Origin: Promerops cafer
Taxonomy: Eukaryota > Chordata > Aves > Passeriformes > Nectariniidae
NCBI GenBank assembly: GCA_013398275.1
Contig: VZSE01014922.1
Coordinates: 7,277,358-7,341,357, forward strand
DNA: 64,000 nucleotides
Reading direction: 5' to 3'
Below, in pieces: positions 11,764-25,169 of this stretch. Each line of letters starts with the position of its first letter. Within the stretch, counting starts at the first letter, position 1. The notes beneath the pieces were generated by a model. The model saw only the letters and a program-made list of their open reading frames with translations. It was not told the origin of the DNA and did no database searches. A program made the translations under genes and the position numbers.

Positions 11764-14700
11764 CTACGGCAATTGCTCTTCGGTCTTGATGTGTGTCTGC
11801 TCTTTGGTGTGAGCGCAGGCGTGTGGGTTTGGTTGAGACTCGGCCTGGGAATCACCTGAATCTGGAGGATTTGTTTTCTTTTATGAGCTCTGACATAGAT
11901 GTGGAGCCAGTGAACGACTCCTTGTCTTGCTGGCCACCCTCAGTGTGGAGCAGAGCATGCTTCCCCTTGTACCTTGCTGGAACCCTGGCAGTGCTAATTG
12001 CATCTCAAAAGATTTGTCAGTGCTGGGAAAGAGGCTTCCGAAAGAGAAATTTATTTCCAAATGAATTCCGTAATGGTTATCAAGAGGAGCTGCTGGGTGT
12101 CTGCTCCCAGGTCTGCCGTCGTGCAATGCATGCATAGATCCAGATTCCTGCCTGCAGTGACCACAGGATCCCTTTGAGATCAGTGTGGTGCCTCCTGGAC
12201 AGGTAACATTCCAGCTAGAGAAGTCCCAAGAAGTGAGTGACATTCTGATGTTCTGCCCCTGGTACCAGCCATGAGCCCAACTCCACGCATTTGACAGTCT
12301 TCTCCATCTCTCATTAGTGTAGATGCAAAAATATGTCCTGTCAAACCATGTCTGTTAAGCAGTGAAGAGAGAATGTGGATTTCCTAAGCTTCCAGCATAG
12401 AAGTGGTGCTGTTGTGATCGGGAGTGTTTGCCAAGACCTTTGGAGCTCAAAGACCCTGACAGAGATGTTTGTGAAGTGCACAAGTACAGAAGTGCTGCAT
12501 GAAACCATGGTCTGGGTTGTGCTGAATATCACTGTGTGACCAAAGGAGATGCTGGCATGTAAGAGAAGCTTAGGCACACTATCAGCCTGCTCTGATTATT
12601 GTCAGTATTAAGCCCAGATTGGTAACACCAGGCGAGGTAGTCACCCAGTATGGTGGGGAACTTGCTATTTAAGTGGGGAAATGAGATAAAGCAGCATTGG
12701 GGAAGATGTGTGAGGTCATGCAAAGAAGACAACTGGGATGTTGTTTCCCACCACCCAAGCTCAGGCCTTTTCTTCTTCTTGCTTCAGGTGTGGTTTCTTC
12801 TCCTGGCTCTACAGCATCACTTAGCTGGAGGAAAGAAGGGTTACTTGAGTGGGGAGATGAAAGGAGAAATGTTATTTCATTGAGCAGTGTCAAGAAATTA
12901 TATGGGAAGAAGAAAAAGAGGACAGATGGAAAGAATCCAGCTGTCTTCTTCTGCAGAGAAGAAACCTCTTTGTAGCACCGAGGCTGCTTTCAGGGTTCGT
13001 TATTCAGCTTTCAGGTCGGTTGTTGATAGTTGGGATGTTTTCATTTTGACTTCATCTGTTGACAAGGCAGTAAGAGCTCTGTGAGGACACGTATCTCACC
13101 ATCACATATGACTAATTGTATTGGGACAGCCGTAAGCACAATAACACTTCTGTTTTCCTCCAGAACAGCTCCATTACAAACTGCCTGGTAGCTGAGCCCC
13201 AGCAAGTGTTTTTGCAGTTTTGCTGATTGTGCAGCCCAGATAACCTGTGAGAGAGCAAACATAGAAAGTGTTGAATATTCAGCTCAAAAACCAGAAAACA
13301 GACTTGTTTCGCTGCTTGTCTGAACTGAGCTTTTAACCGCGTGTTGTCAGTGCTTTTCAGGAAACTCATCTCGTCTGGGACACGTCATCTGGCAGCAAAG
13401 TGCTCCCATTTAGGGACAGCCATCAGGAGTTCTGCAAAGGCCAGGGCTCATGGCTAGGCACTGTTGTCTTTGCAGCTTAGTTTTGTGTTTTATTTTTCCC
13501 ATCTCCTTGGAGAGCAAAGCTCAATCTGTGCAAAACAGATGCATTTTTAAACAAGATTTGTCTTAGTCTTGCACTCAAAAAACTGTCTCAAAAAAGCCAG
13601 TGCATAGCAGAAGGTAGCAGAAGACTTTCTCCAGATGTTTGCTGCTGTTGATCCTATTTCTGCAGCAACCCAGGAGTTTTGGTGCAGTGTAAGAACTGAA
13701 TTTAAACTTCTTGGCATTAAACTGGTCACCCCCTGCTCCTCAGGGTAACAGCTGTATTTATGCCTGAAAGCCACGCTCTCATTCCTCAAGAAGTGTGTCG
13801 GCACAGATGAGCCTCTGACCTCAATATATCCACTCAGTGGTCAACAGCCTTAGGTAGAAAGAGCTTTGGTGTGCAACTCTTCCACTTGGTGAGTTTAATC
13901 TATGTATGAATTACAACAGAAAGTTCTCTGCAAGAGGCTAAGCAGGTTTAAAGCTGCCTTTGCCTTTGATGAAATCATTGCTTGCTCCTCAAGGAGATTT
14001 GTGATATCTGGAATCTGCATTCATAGTGTGCAGGTGGGCAGTCTGTCCAACATAGGGAGGTAGCAGAGATCTTTGTGACGATTCCTCTGTCCCTTTTCCC
14101 TAGGAGGGAAGCCAGTTTTCCTGACTGCAGCAAGGCACCCCTTCTGATTTAGGAGTGCAAGACTACTTCTGTTGTGATGCAGCCACAAGGCCATGGTTTC
14201 TGTCTGGGTGTTAGAGGAATTAGTAGGAGAAGCATGATGCACCAGGAGGTAGCCAGTCAGTGCAGACCTTCTGAGAGCATTGACTTCTCCTGACAAATTC
14301 ACTGAAGGTCTATTCCAGTCTACTTCTGCTCTCCTTGCTATGTTGGCTTTGTTGTTTGTTGTTCGTGGTTTGTTGTTGGAGGACAGGATTTACCTAAGGA
14401 GCTCTGGGCGATTGAATAGAGGAGCTGAGCTTAGGATTTGAACTTGGCAGCTGCAGACACCAAGGAGGAGACTGCTCTCTTGAAAGTGTAAGAAATCTCT
14501 GGACACTGACAGGGTGTGCATGGCATTATGACTGTTCTGCCCTGGATGAGTGCTCCGCAGATGCCCCTTGCAGGGGGCTAATGCAGGTGTCTGCGGCTCT
14601 TAAAAATAAGGATGTTGCCAGGTGTCCCCTGTCAGCCTTGAGTGTGGTTCCCGTCATTCCTGTTGGATGCCCTGCAGTGGGAAGAGCAGGCATGCTGGCT

Positions 14701-16503
14701 GCCAGTTCAGGTCTAAAAATGATGTCTGTGCAAAGTCCATCCTTGTCTGGACTCCAAGGGGCTGCTGTGCACAAGGCCTTCACACAGTTTCCTTAACAGG
14801 CTCCTTTTCACTTTTTCCAGGGACTTGCACTGTGCTTCATTTCAGAGTGATCCAGTGAATTAACATATTGTTGCTGCTGCCTGGGTAATTGCATGCCCGG
14901 GGTCTGCTCTGCTCCAGCACAGTCTTCCCGGCTTCCCAGACAGAAAGCATCCTTCTCCTTTGGCAAACAAGGTTGCAAAGTATTGCCCTGAGGCCTAGCT
15001 CAAAGACTGGAGGAATGGGAGGGTGGAAAGAGGAGAGGGAGGCTGTTTCTGAAGGCATATCTGGCTTCAAGAGCTTACCTATCAATAAGGAGCTGGAGAT
15101 GGGGTTTTTCAGTCTTTATTTCTGTACAAAAGTACTAATTTTGACTGAAGCTGTGGTTTTCTTGCTGATTTATGCAGACACTGGTATGGGTGCAGTTACA
15201 GAAATTTAGTTTAGCACAAGTCATGATGAGGACTCAGAGCTGCTTGAAATGAGCTGTCCTGGGTCACACAGGAATTTCAGCAGAAGTTGAAACTGAGTGG
15301 TCTGATACCCTCTTTGCACTGAAAATAAAACTCTTTGAATAGGTAGGTGTAGAAATGCTGGCTGATCTCACTTCCAAGTACAAAAAAAACTCACATGTGG
15401 ATAGACCCTTAGAGCCTCTAAGTTCCTGTGAGACAAGACCACATCTCAGAACACTTTGGTGAGCATATTAACAAAGCTGGATGGGTTTCTTAATGTGGAT
15501 GCAAGTTTGCATTTTTGAAAGTTGATGTTTGGTCAGGACTGACTTCTGGTGGGGAGCTGGCATCCCTTAGGCAATAGTCTCCAAAAAGAAATGTGGTTAT
15601 GTGCAACATGAGGTGGGCAGATTTACATTCTAGCACAGCTTGGCTATCAAGCCAGATGCATGAAGAGGACAGGGAGCATCCAGACTCAGGCATAGTGGGG
15701 AGGAGGTTGATTTATGGCTCTGCCGCTGACTTTCTTGGTGACCTGGGGTGAGAAGATGAACCTTTCTTTTTCCACCTCCTCCTCATCTGTCCATCCAGCA
15801 CAGGTGACAGTTGCCTTGTAGTTTGTATGGGTCCTTCTGAAAAGCTGGAACTTGGTAGTGTTATCTGTAAAGTCCCTTTTCATCTTCTCAGTTGTGAGCA
15901 TTTCCTGTCCCTTAGCAACATAAGCTATTTCAACTGAAAGGATGACATTTTTCCAAGACTCTCTGACACAAGGGATGGAGAAGATAGTATGGCCATGTTG
16001 ACAGTGTAGCTGGGTCATCCTGCACCAGAGCTGTGCAGTTTGTGGAGCAGAGAGAAGGCTTCTTGGGGCATCTCCATCCTGTGGAATAGAGGCTGCTGCC
16101 TTGGGCAGTATATGGAGAGCCCTTTTGTGATTGGCCCAGCCCTGGGGCTTAGGGAATCCCGCTTGTTCTGTAACTATGTGTTACAGAATGTGTATTTAGG
16201 CACGTACCCAGGGGAGAAGGATGGACATGTGTGTGCTGCAGATGGGACATGGACAAAGGTTCTTTGGCCGCTGACACCCCAGCTGAGATGAACAGTTGCA
16301 TGTGGGCCGCTGTGGGACTGCATGCAGGACTGGGGTTTGTCGTGTCCTGAGAGGAACATAAGGCACAGTGCCCAGGGGTGCCTTCTGGGCCTTCATGGTC
16401 TTGGGATGTGGTTGTTTCTCTAACTCTTTCACTTGGAGGATGTCGCAGTCCCTGAGCGCTGAGTGATTCCCACCCTTTCCTCCAAAGCCTCTGCACTGGT
16501 GGC

Positions 16504-16990
16504 AGTTAGAAGATGGCCTGTAGGATAATATAGGCTGAAAGGGATCTTGGGTGGGTCAGCTGTGAGATCAGACCAGGTTGTTTATGACTTTATTTGGTCA
16601 AGTCCTGCTTTAGGTGAACTTGGCTGTGTTCCCAGTCACCTTCCTGCAGGTGCTGGGGCTGCTGCTGCATCCCTCAAAGCCATCTCTCGCCCTGGCTGAA
16701 CAAGCCCAGCTCCCACAGCCTCTCCTCTTCGGGCAGGTGCACCAGTGCTCCTCCACTGCACTTGCTCTAGTTTGTCTGTGTGTTTCTTGTACCAAAACAA
16801 GATGCAGTGTGTAGATGGGATCTAATGAGTGCTGAGGTCTCCTGGCTGTTTCTGCTTCTGCAGCCCAGTATGCTGTTGGTCTTTGCTGCAGTTTCTTTCC
16901 TAAGGTGCAGTTGGCCTGTGGTCCCAACAACTGTCCCAGCCCTTGACTGGCAGAGCTGCTGGGACATGGGGCTGTGCCTAGATAATCACT
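16504..16990 (-). mobile_element. CR1 LINE, old fragment, reverse
   Basis: Read on plus, the block starts with 'aggctgaaagggatcttggg' (the reverse of a CR1 3' end). It continues with 'ctggctgaacaagcccagct', 'acagcctctcctcttcgggc' and 'cagcccagtatgctgttggt', the expected order for a reversed CR1. Many substitutions and small indels make it look older than the 4440 copy. A 187-codon minus-strand frame runs over it but is not the CR1 ORF2 frame and reads as noise. Confidence 0.75.
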
Positions 16991-18768
16991 TAAATAGACC
17001 CCTGTAACTGTGCTTGGAAAGCCTGAGTGTTTCTCAGCAGCCATGAGGGAAGAGGAGCACAGAGGAGCCCTGGGGTGGCAAAGACTTCTCCCTGCTAATA
17101 GTGTGGGCTCCCATAGGGAGAGACTCAGCACAGACAGATGAGGCAATGACCTGCATTCTGCAGAAAGAAGCAAAGAGGTGTAGTATTGTAACTACCACTG
17201 TCTCACTTACTCATCTGGAAAGCAAGATTTTACTGGCTGCTCTGCTTCCCGTGGGGCTGTGACTGTTGATGGCCAGGGACAGCTGAGGTCCGGCAATACC
17301 AGTGCACAGGGCTGTGGAACATATCTCACTGTGCTCACTGCTGGGCTTGAACCACGACCCCTGGGAGCCGTGTGCAGAGGAATAGTGTGTATCCATGTAT
17401 CTATACCATACTCAAACAAAACGCTGTGATTCCATGCTGTGCTGCCAAGTTGGTATGTGAGTTTCAAAGCAGCAGCCTATATTCTTGAGGATCCAAGAGC
17501 CTTGGGAAAAGATCCATTTTTTATGCTGTACTAATTTAATAAATATCCTTTTTTAGTGTAGGAAGGTAGCAATAAAAGACAAAAAGGAGAAAGAAAAGAC
17601 AGAAAGACCTGTACAATAATTTTAAAGGTTTTCTGCTTTTCCATTCATGTTCTTTTCAGGAAATGAAACTGGCTATATATGGTATAGGATTGAAACTACA
17701 TATCTCAAGCCACTGTCAAGTTGACCACATTGAAAAAGTGACCATATTGAAAAAGTAGTGAAAAATGGGTTATTATGGGTGCCTTCCTAGCCTGTAGGAA
17801 TCCTGGCTGTGGCTTGTCGTAGGGTGAAGATTTGCATTTTCAAGTTGGCGGTTTTCCTTTTTGCTCTTCCACTTCCTACAGACTAATTTGGTGCAGTGTT
17901 AATTGTGAATCTGGAATGCAAATCAACTCACCTGCTTGTTTTTTCTTCCATTTTCAGATTTTCTAACTATGGAAGGTTTCCTGAGGAGCTGCATTATGCA
18001 CTGCTGCCCCTGGGATGGGATGCAGAGCAAGGAGTGAAGAGGAGCTGCGATGTGCCACTGCAAGTTGCTTTTGTGAGGACAGGGGCTTTCTGGCATGTCA
18101 TATGGTGCCGAAAGACATTTTACTCTTGGCAGCAAAAATCCTTGTCCTTCTTGTTTTTTTTTTCCAGGACAGATGCTATTTCCTGTTAGAGATGCTTTGT
18201 ATGCAAATCAAGGTGTACAACAAGAAAAAAGTCCTGAAAGCAATCACACTGATAAACTCAGCCCATTGGGGAATTCCTGCTTATCATTTATCTTTTCTTT
18301 TTTCAGTTCTGTACAAGATACTTCTTTGCCTGTGCTTTCTTACAGTCTTTAATGTTTGTCCTGCCAGACCTCTTGCTCATGAACTACAGTGCTTGCATTT
18401 TGCAGGGGTCCATGTCAGTCTGCACAAACAAAAGGCAGTAAGTGCTGGAAATTTGGGTTAACAGTCTCCATGTTTCAGCTTGATCTTGCATTGATCTGGT
18501 GCTTTCTGAAGTTCAAGCCAGGCATGAGCCTCACACTACAGATTACGTGCCTGTAGTGATAATCTACCTGGAAAGGTGATCCCATAAACCTCAGGAATGG
18601 AAAAAAAAAAGAGAGATAAAAAGCAAAAAGAAGCCAGCAAAAGGTTTACCTAGTAACTTAAACAGGAGCGAGATGTGACCCGAGGCACCTCAAGAGATGG
18701 TGTGGGCAGCACTGCACTAATGCAGTAACGTGAGTTGATCGCCTCATTGCTCCAGCAAAGCAAACTCA
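16991..18768. other. Unique noncoding sequence
   Basis: No gene recognised. It holds a short 17-bp tandem duplication (17723-17756), an A/purine-rich tract around 18600-18637, and a possible acceptor/donor pair near 18404/18437 with weak sites. Nothing else stands out. Confidence 0.55.
17723..17756. repeat. 17-bp tandem duplication
   Basis: 'gaccacattgaaaaagt' at 17723-17739 is followed at once by 'gaccatattgaaaaagt' at 17740-17756, with one mismatch. It looks like a small slippage or duplication event of no evident function. Confidence 0.8.
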
Positions 18769-18945
18769 CATAGAATCACAGACTGGTTTGGGTGGGAAGG
18801 GACCTTAAAAATCATCTAGTTGAACTCCCTTGCCATGGGCAGGGACACCTTCTGTCTGACCAGGTTGCTCAGGGCCCCTTCCAACCTGGCCTTCCAGGGG
18901 TTGGGCATCCACAACTTCCCTGGGCATCTGCTCAGCCTGTGCCCT
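18769..18945 (-). mobile_element. CR1 LINE 3' fragment, reverse
   Basis: On plus it begins 'catagaatcacagactggtt', then 'gtgggaagggaccttaaaaa', 'tgccatgggcagggacacct', 'ccaggttgctcagggcccct' and 'catccacaacttccctgggc'. This is the reverse complement of the CR1 3' end in the right order. The copy is moderately diverged and truncated after about 175 bases. A 171-codon plus-strand frame (18792-19307) overlies it in antisense and is not considered a gene. Confidence 0.93.
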
Positions 18946-21900
18946 GCAGGTGTCCCTATAAGTGGATAGGGCTGATCAAAGCCTTGCTCTCACCGGGCTG
19001 CCACCCTGCTGATGTTACAACAGACTGTGAGGGTGAAAAAAAGACTCAGAAACAGCATAGGCCATGTCAGAGAGCTGCAGAACAGCATTGCCAAAGAACA
19101 TTCTCGTGCGTGTCTAGAGATAGCCACTGCAGCCCAGGCCTTGTTGAATCATGCTGTGGTTGTTCTGGCTTTTGTGTGGGTAACAGTGATAATCATTGTG
19201 TGTGGTGTTGGGTTTTATTATTTGTTTTTTTTTCCTTAAATGTGAAATTAATAGTCAGGTTGGCATTGGTGAGGCAGCGAGCCTTGTGCAGCTTTTATCT
19301 CTCCTGAACCTCGGAACAAAGGAGGGGAGGAAAATGGCTTGACCAGTTTGGCAGCTGTGCACGTAACGGTCCCGGAGTTCAAAGCAAAGGGCACAAGTCA
19401 GATACCCAACCCGCCTGGGCTTTGGCTGATAAGTCACATTTCAAAGTAAAAGGCAATCCTGTAGGGGCTCTGCTGAGTGCCTAAAGCCTCCAGTGCTGAG
19501 TCTTCTTTAAAAGGGGATTTCATAAGGAGTAATATGTACAGAAATGGCTCTTTTGTGGTTTTACACATTCCAGGCATGCCAGGACTGTTCCTGTTAAGGA
19601 TGGGCAGTCTCTGGGGTTTTGGGTTCTTTTTATTTTTTTTTCCCCAAATATTTGCCACAAACTAGCAGCTAAAATGCTGAAAAATAAATGAGAGTTGCAA
19701 AATCATTACAGTAGCAGTAATGGAAACTGTGAGGCTTATACTTAAACTGGCTGTGGGGTTTCACTCCATCTTCTGCACTGCTGCGCTGTGAGGATTGCTG
19801 CTTTTACCTGCTATGACCACTTCAGGATGGATGATTTGAAAGCAGAGCTTTAACTGTTGGTTACCCAGGACCTCAAAAAACAGTGCTTTTGGCTTTTTCA
19901 GAAGCAATACTTTTTCATCTGAACCACTGTTAAGTCTGAATTCCTTCAGTGTCAGTGCAGTTATGTGGCCATGCAGCATCTTCACGTGATGATTTCTGCA
20001 GGTCTGTGTGTGCAGAAATGGGGCCCAGCTGTTCCTGCTTCAGGTGCACTTTTGTTTCACAGAGGTTGTGCCGGTTTGGATTGCACCCGTACACATTAAC
20101 ACAGAGCTTTAATTGATGCAAGAGTTTCAGCGCACAAACTTGTGGTGCCTGAAATCCTAAAGAAGAGCACCTTTGCTCTGCCTTAAAACAGTCTGAAGTT
20201 TCATGTGCCGTAAAACACTAGATGGTTTGTGTAGACCTGCCCTGTTGGATGAGTGTCTAATTCATAAGCCTGCGTGTCCTGTTCTCCATATGGATACTGT
20301 TCCTTGCCTTAGTCCTGTGTCTGGTGTAGTAGCAGGACCTCATGGACAGCTGGGAAAGCCATGGCCAGAGGTGTTACTGCTATCACCTCACAAACAGTAT
20401 GGCTGCAACAATGTGCAGTTTAAGTGTGGGCCTCAGCCCCCCCAAGACACCCTACACAAACACTCAGTACCTTTATTAGCAGCACACGCTGACCACAGCC
20501 AGCTCAGCACCTTCATGAGGTGGAGCTGCACCTTTATCTGCTCTGCAGGTGAGACTAATCCCTCTGTGGGGAGAGCAGAAAATGGAGCCAGGCTCATCCC
20601 AGCAGAGTCTGAACCACAGGACCATAGATATCTATCCTGAGAATTTGTTTTCAGCCCAAGTTTGACTGGAGCACAGATGCAGACAGAGGGTGAGAAAGCA
20701 TCTCTTTGAAAGTGGCAATAAGAGTCACTGTTGGAATGAACCTTCTGGCCTGGTTTTATTAAACGTGCATGTGGTTACTTAGTGGTGAACAGGAACTGGA
20801 GTGGATTTAGGAGATGGTTCCTGAAGCCCCCTCCCATCCTCCAGCACAGGCTGGTGTTACAGGGAAGTGTCAAGGCTGTTGCCTGGGCTGTTGTGGGTCT
20901 GTGGGTGGAGGAACTTAATCATCAGGGTTGCCATCAAATGCTGCACTTAAAAGATACAAGGAAGAGGTGCTTGTGTTAATTCTGTGCTCAACATAAATAT
21001 TTTTCATCTTAGAGGAGTCTGATCTTCTGGACTGCTGCCATTTTGGGTTTTTTTCCTTAAAAAAGGAAAAAAAAATATATTTTTCCTTCCCCATCAGTGC
21101 TACCAACCATAGAAGTTTGGAAACAAAAAGTCAGGAGGGGGTGTTCAGCAGTGAGCTGTCTTTTTACTAGGCCAATCTTTCAGGAGTTGGTTTTGAAGTG
21201 GATTTTGTTCTGTCCACTCAAGGTCTCCTCTGTGGAAATATTTATTGCTGTGAAACTGTAGCAAACTTTCTAAGTGGCAGGAAAAACTACTTTTGTAACT
21301 GAATAAATGTGCTTTCCCTACAAGTCACACAGATGTACATTTGGAATGTTTTTGTTTTGTACCAAAATAATTTTTTCACTGTGTTATCTGGAGTGCGAAA
21401 ATGAGTGGACCTTGAGTTGCATTTTAATATAGATTTCATCCATTTAATCACAGCAGAAGGGTACATAGAGATTCTCTGTTATTCTTTTTCTGTGTATTTG
21501 CTTAGTGGTTTGTGCCTTAGAATCTCTGTTTTCCCTCTTTTTGATGGATTGAGAGTTTTGATAGAGAGGGCAAAAATGCTTAAAAGTTTTAATGTTCTTG
21601 GGAAGGCTACAAAAATTACACAGTAGTGAAGAGATGCAGACAACCTGTAGAAGAGCCAGTTTTTGACAGCATGGGAAGTGGTTAGGGCCTCATTGGACAT
21701 CCTCACATCAAAGCTGGACAGTGGGCTGCTTGAGATACTCTGTTTGAACCACAAATTGCTGGGCTTTGGGCAGAAATCACTGTATGAAATTCTGTGGTCT
21801 TTATTAGGCATGCGGACAGACAAAATAATTTTGCTGGTTTCTCTCGGCTCTCAGAATTTATGAATCACATAGTCAGGGTGTTCTGGGGGGGTTTTTGAAT

Positions 21901-24610
21901 TTCTGTGAAAAGTTTGCCTTGGTAGCATGCAGACAACAAAACCCATCTGTTCTCTTGTCCTTTCATCGTGCTGTGTTGCTTTCGAATTGTTCCAAAAGGA
22001 GGATGAAATTGGGCTTGTTATTTAAATTTCAGTATAGGTGGCCAAAGCAACTCTACCTTGGTTATTACGGGCCTCCTGTGACCACAGGAATGGATGGTGC
22101 CTTATGGCAGCCCTGATTTCACAAACACCTGAGGACCGACTCAGCACTGCAGCATAGCCCATGGGAATGTGTGCCATGGGATCCTGCAGCGAGGCAGTGT
22201 CTGGGAACATCTCCTCGCACTCTTTGGTAGGAAGGATGTAATCAGCCCTTGTAGGCCGGTATCTGATGAAATAGCACAGTGTGGAAAAAAAACCAACCCC
22301 ACACTCATTTATGGCAGTTGAATATGTGTAGCTGGGAATAAAGAATTCAGGTTCTGTCTGAAGTGTGTGTGAGCCCATCTGGGGAGCAGAGTGTCAGGGA
22401 GAGAGTCCATGGGATCCTCGTGTGTAATCATGTGAAAGCGAGCTCGTGATGGAGCTGAGAGACAGAAAAGAACCCTGCAATTCTGGGGGACAAGTAGGAG
22501 CAGGGATGTGACTGGTAACTTTGTCCTTTCAAAGGGGGACATGCTGCCTAGTGTCTGTACTTGAAGAAGGGACGGGAAGTGCCAGGAAGAATTCATGAAA
22601 AGCCACAGATGACTTGGGTTTGCTTTGACTCCAGGCGTGAGGAAAGCAGTGCATTTGCTTAATTGGGATGAAGGCTGGCAAGGGAGTGACTTGATTGCCA
22701 CATCTAGAGGAAGAAAGCTTTGATCAGCAGGTTTAGGGTAAGGAGGATCCCTTAGAATTTCTATGTCCTTTCCCAGATTTTAGAGGAAATGTCTCTCTAG
22801 CATTGCATGTTTGGTTTAAATACTGGCTTATTATGTAGAGGTCTTGGGTGAAAGGGACTGATATGCAGTGTAGTGAAGGCAGGATGGATTATTTGGGTCT
22901 TTCTGCCTTTATGCTCAGAGCTCTGGTACTCATCAGCACCTTCTTCCCTCAAAGAAGGGAAGCACCTTTTACCCCTCCCTGGGGTAGGGAAGTTCTGCCA
23001 CCACACTGGGCATAGCGTAAACTGTCAGGACAAAACGCTTTGGAGCCATCTGATTTTAAGACAGGTGTCTAAGATATCTGGCTTTCCCTCTGGAAATGGC
23101 TGCTGTCCTCCAGCAGCTATGTGGGAGACCAGAAATCTGTCTGAGATGTGGACTCCTGTGCTTTGGATGTCTGAAGCTGTGTGACGTGAACGCCCCTCTC
23201 ACTGCCTGTGTGCGTGATGAGGAGTTAGTGGAACAAAGAACCTAACAAAGAACCGTCTGACACCACCTGAGATGAAAATAATATGGAAACTTTAATCAGA
23301 TTTCTGCAGCTGAGCAGTCCCTGGAGGTCCTGTACCAAACCTGACCCACTTGCTGAACCCCAGCAGTGCAGCACTGGGCACTCCTCTGCCTGCCTTCAGA
23401 AGAATGAAGGGACAGCAGTATAAAAAGAGACACGTACAGGGGACAACAGTCAGTGATAAGTCTTTAATAAGAAAGAGCTGGGGTGTTTTGTTCGTTATTA
23501 AAAGCAAACCCAACATCTGCAGCATTTTTCTTTGTGAGGTGCTCAGAAAGGAGGGAGGTGTTCTTAGAGGTTTGTTTTCAACCCAATTGAATGTTTTCCC
23601 ACTTCTTTCCCTGCACCCCGGCTCATCCCGTCCCAGTCTTTCCAGCCATGCCATGTTGGGAAGCAGCTGTGAGCTCATCCTCAGGGCAGAGTTCTAACAT
23701 GGTAACTGTCCTGGAGTAGACTGCCGTGCAGGGATGGAGGGAGGGCTCTTGCCACTGGCAAGGAGCAGCATGACTCTTCTGGCAGTTGTCCCAGTTTGCT
23801 GTCAGGATGGCCTCCTGTGATGGCTCATCATGAGCCCATCCTCCCATCTCCGAGCTCCCCAGAGACCTTACCACTTTGCCATGGCTTCAGATTTGGGCAT
23901 CTGAGTGCATAAGCAGCAGTGGGTAAAAATCAAATCTACAACCTCTGGGCTTTGAGAGGATGATAGCAGTGGACTATCTGTAGCAAACTATGACCCATAT
24001 CCTCCTTCCAGGTAGATACTGCTGAGAAGCTGACTCCCATGTGCCCCTCAGGAGGGCTGCTGAGCTGCCAGAGAAGCACCAAGCTTTCTCCTTCCTGTGT
24101 GTACCCATCCTGCTGGCTGCAGCCCTTGCTGGACCCTGGGAGGATGCAAGGCTCTGGCACGCCCTGGGCTGCTGAGGCCTGGCCGGACTCCCCGGGCAGA
24201 GCAATGCTCCAGGGCCTTTGAAAGGCTGTCTAGAATAGTGAGGGAAAACCACCTCCTCCCTGGACATAGACCTCATTGATTTGATGGTGTTTTTTCTTAT
24301 TTTTTCTTTTGGCTGTCTAAATAAGCGAAGTACAAACGTCTTTCACCTATTTGACATTAATTCACTAATGGATGGCAGAAAGTTTCATGTTTGGTTTTTA
24401 ACTGAAAAGGTGATGATGCAATTATAAACCTCACATCCATGATGTATCTTTGAACCATGTGAAAAGTGTGAGTTTTTACAGAAAACATGAGGGTGGTGGG
24501 GGTTGTGGAATAAACTTTTTTAATGCCTGAATTTTATTCTAAGTTTTGAATGAATGAGTTGTATTTCATGAGACTGAGAAAGCTGTGATTTTTTCCCCTT
24601 TTCTTCCTTA

Positions 24611-24686
24611 AGTGTTGAGTTTTTTTGTTGTTTTTGTTTTGGGGGTTTTTGGAGGGGGTTGTTTTTGTTTAGCTTTTTTTTGTTTT
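24611..24686. repeat. T/G-rich low-complexity tract
   Basis: Runs of T interrupted by single or grouped G, such as 'gttgtttttgttttggggg'. No attached retroelement body is seen. Confidence 0.75.
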
Positions 24687-25093
24687 GTAATCAAAATATT
24701 TACTCATTCCACAAGTTAAATGGTTTCTCATAAACAAGTTAGTGCCAAAAGAAAAGTGGGGATGAGGAGAGGCCAAACATTGGGTTTTAGTTATCTCCTA
24801 TTTTTTCCTTTAAAGCTTCAGCAGAATGGCAATTGTTTAATTTTGACCTACTTTCAAATCACATTAGCAGATGAATACAGAATGGGAAGGATAATCTCGT
24901 GAACTTCAAAAATGCAGCAGGACAGGAGAGAACAGCAGCAATCCTGCTCTGACTGTCTGCCCAGACTGGGCTGTTATAGTGTATCCTACAACATCTTTTG
25001 CATCATCAATAACAAATTTCCAGCGATTGGAAGGGGCTAAGAAAAAAGGAGCCCCCAGCACTCCTTTCTTCATTTTCCTTGGCTCCCTTTCAG

Positions 25094-25169
25094 GTGTCAG
25101 CAGCGTGCATCTCACAGTCACTGCAGCTGCATCAAGCACTTGGTTCTTGTGTAGAGCACATCAGTGCAG
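25094..25169 (+). other. Candidate 76-bp exon (splice motifs only)
   Basis: A long pyrimidine tract ending 'ggctccctttcag' (AG at 25092-25093) precedes the segment, and it ends 'gtgcag|gtaagt', a perfect donor (GT at 25170). Two of three frames are open. One reads VSAACISQSLQLHQALG..., the other VSSVHLTVTAAASSTW.... Neither is a family I recognise. It is the best exon-like unit on the plus strand here. It could belong to a long noncoding transcript or an unrecognised 5' UTR, or be a pseudo-exon. Confidence 0.3.

Larger units (their letters stand above)
11140..16503. other. Unique noncoding sequence
   Basis: No gene recognised. The left end contains the CpG cluster and the X-box-like site listed separately. 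A weak MIR-like stretch lies around 15235-15300 ('cctgggtcacacaggaattt'). GTT-rich low complexity occurs near 14345-14382. Open frames up to about 120 codons show no domain. Confidence 0.5.

Noticed and set aside
16610..17173. 187-codon minus-strand open frame
   Set aside because: Mostly lies on a reversed CR1 but out of the ORF2 frame, so it is a shadow.
18792..19307. 171-codon plus-strand open frame
   Set aside because: The first third is antisense to a CR1 3' end. The rest is unrecognised and ends in a poly-Phe/Leu stretch from low complexity.
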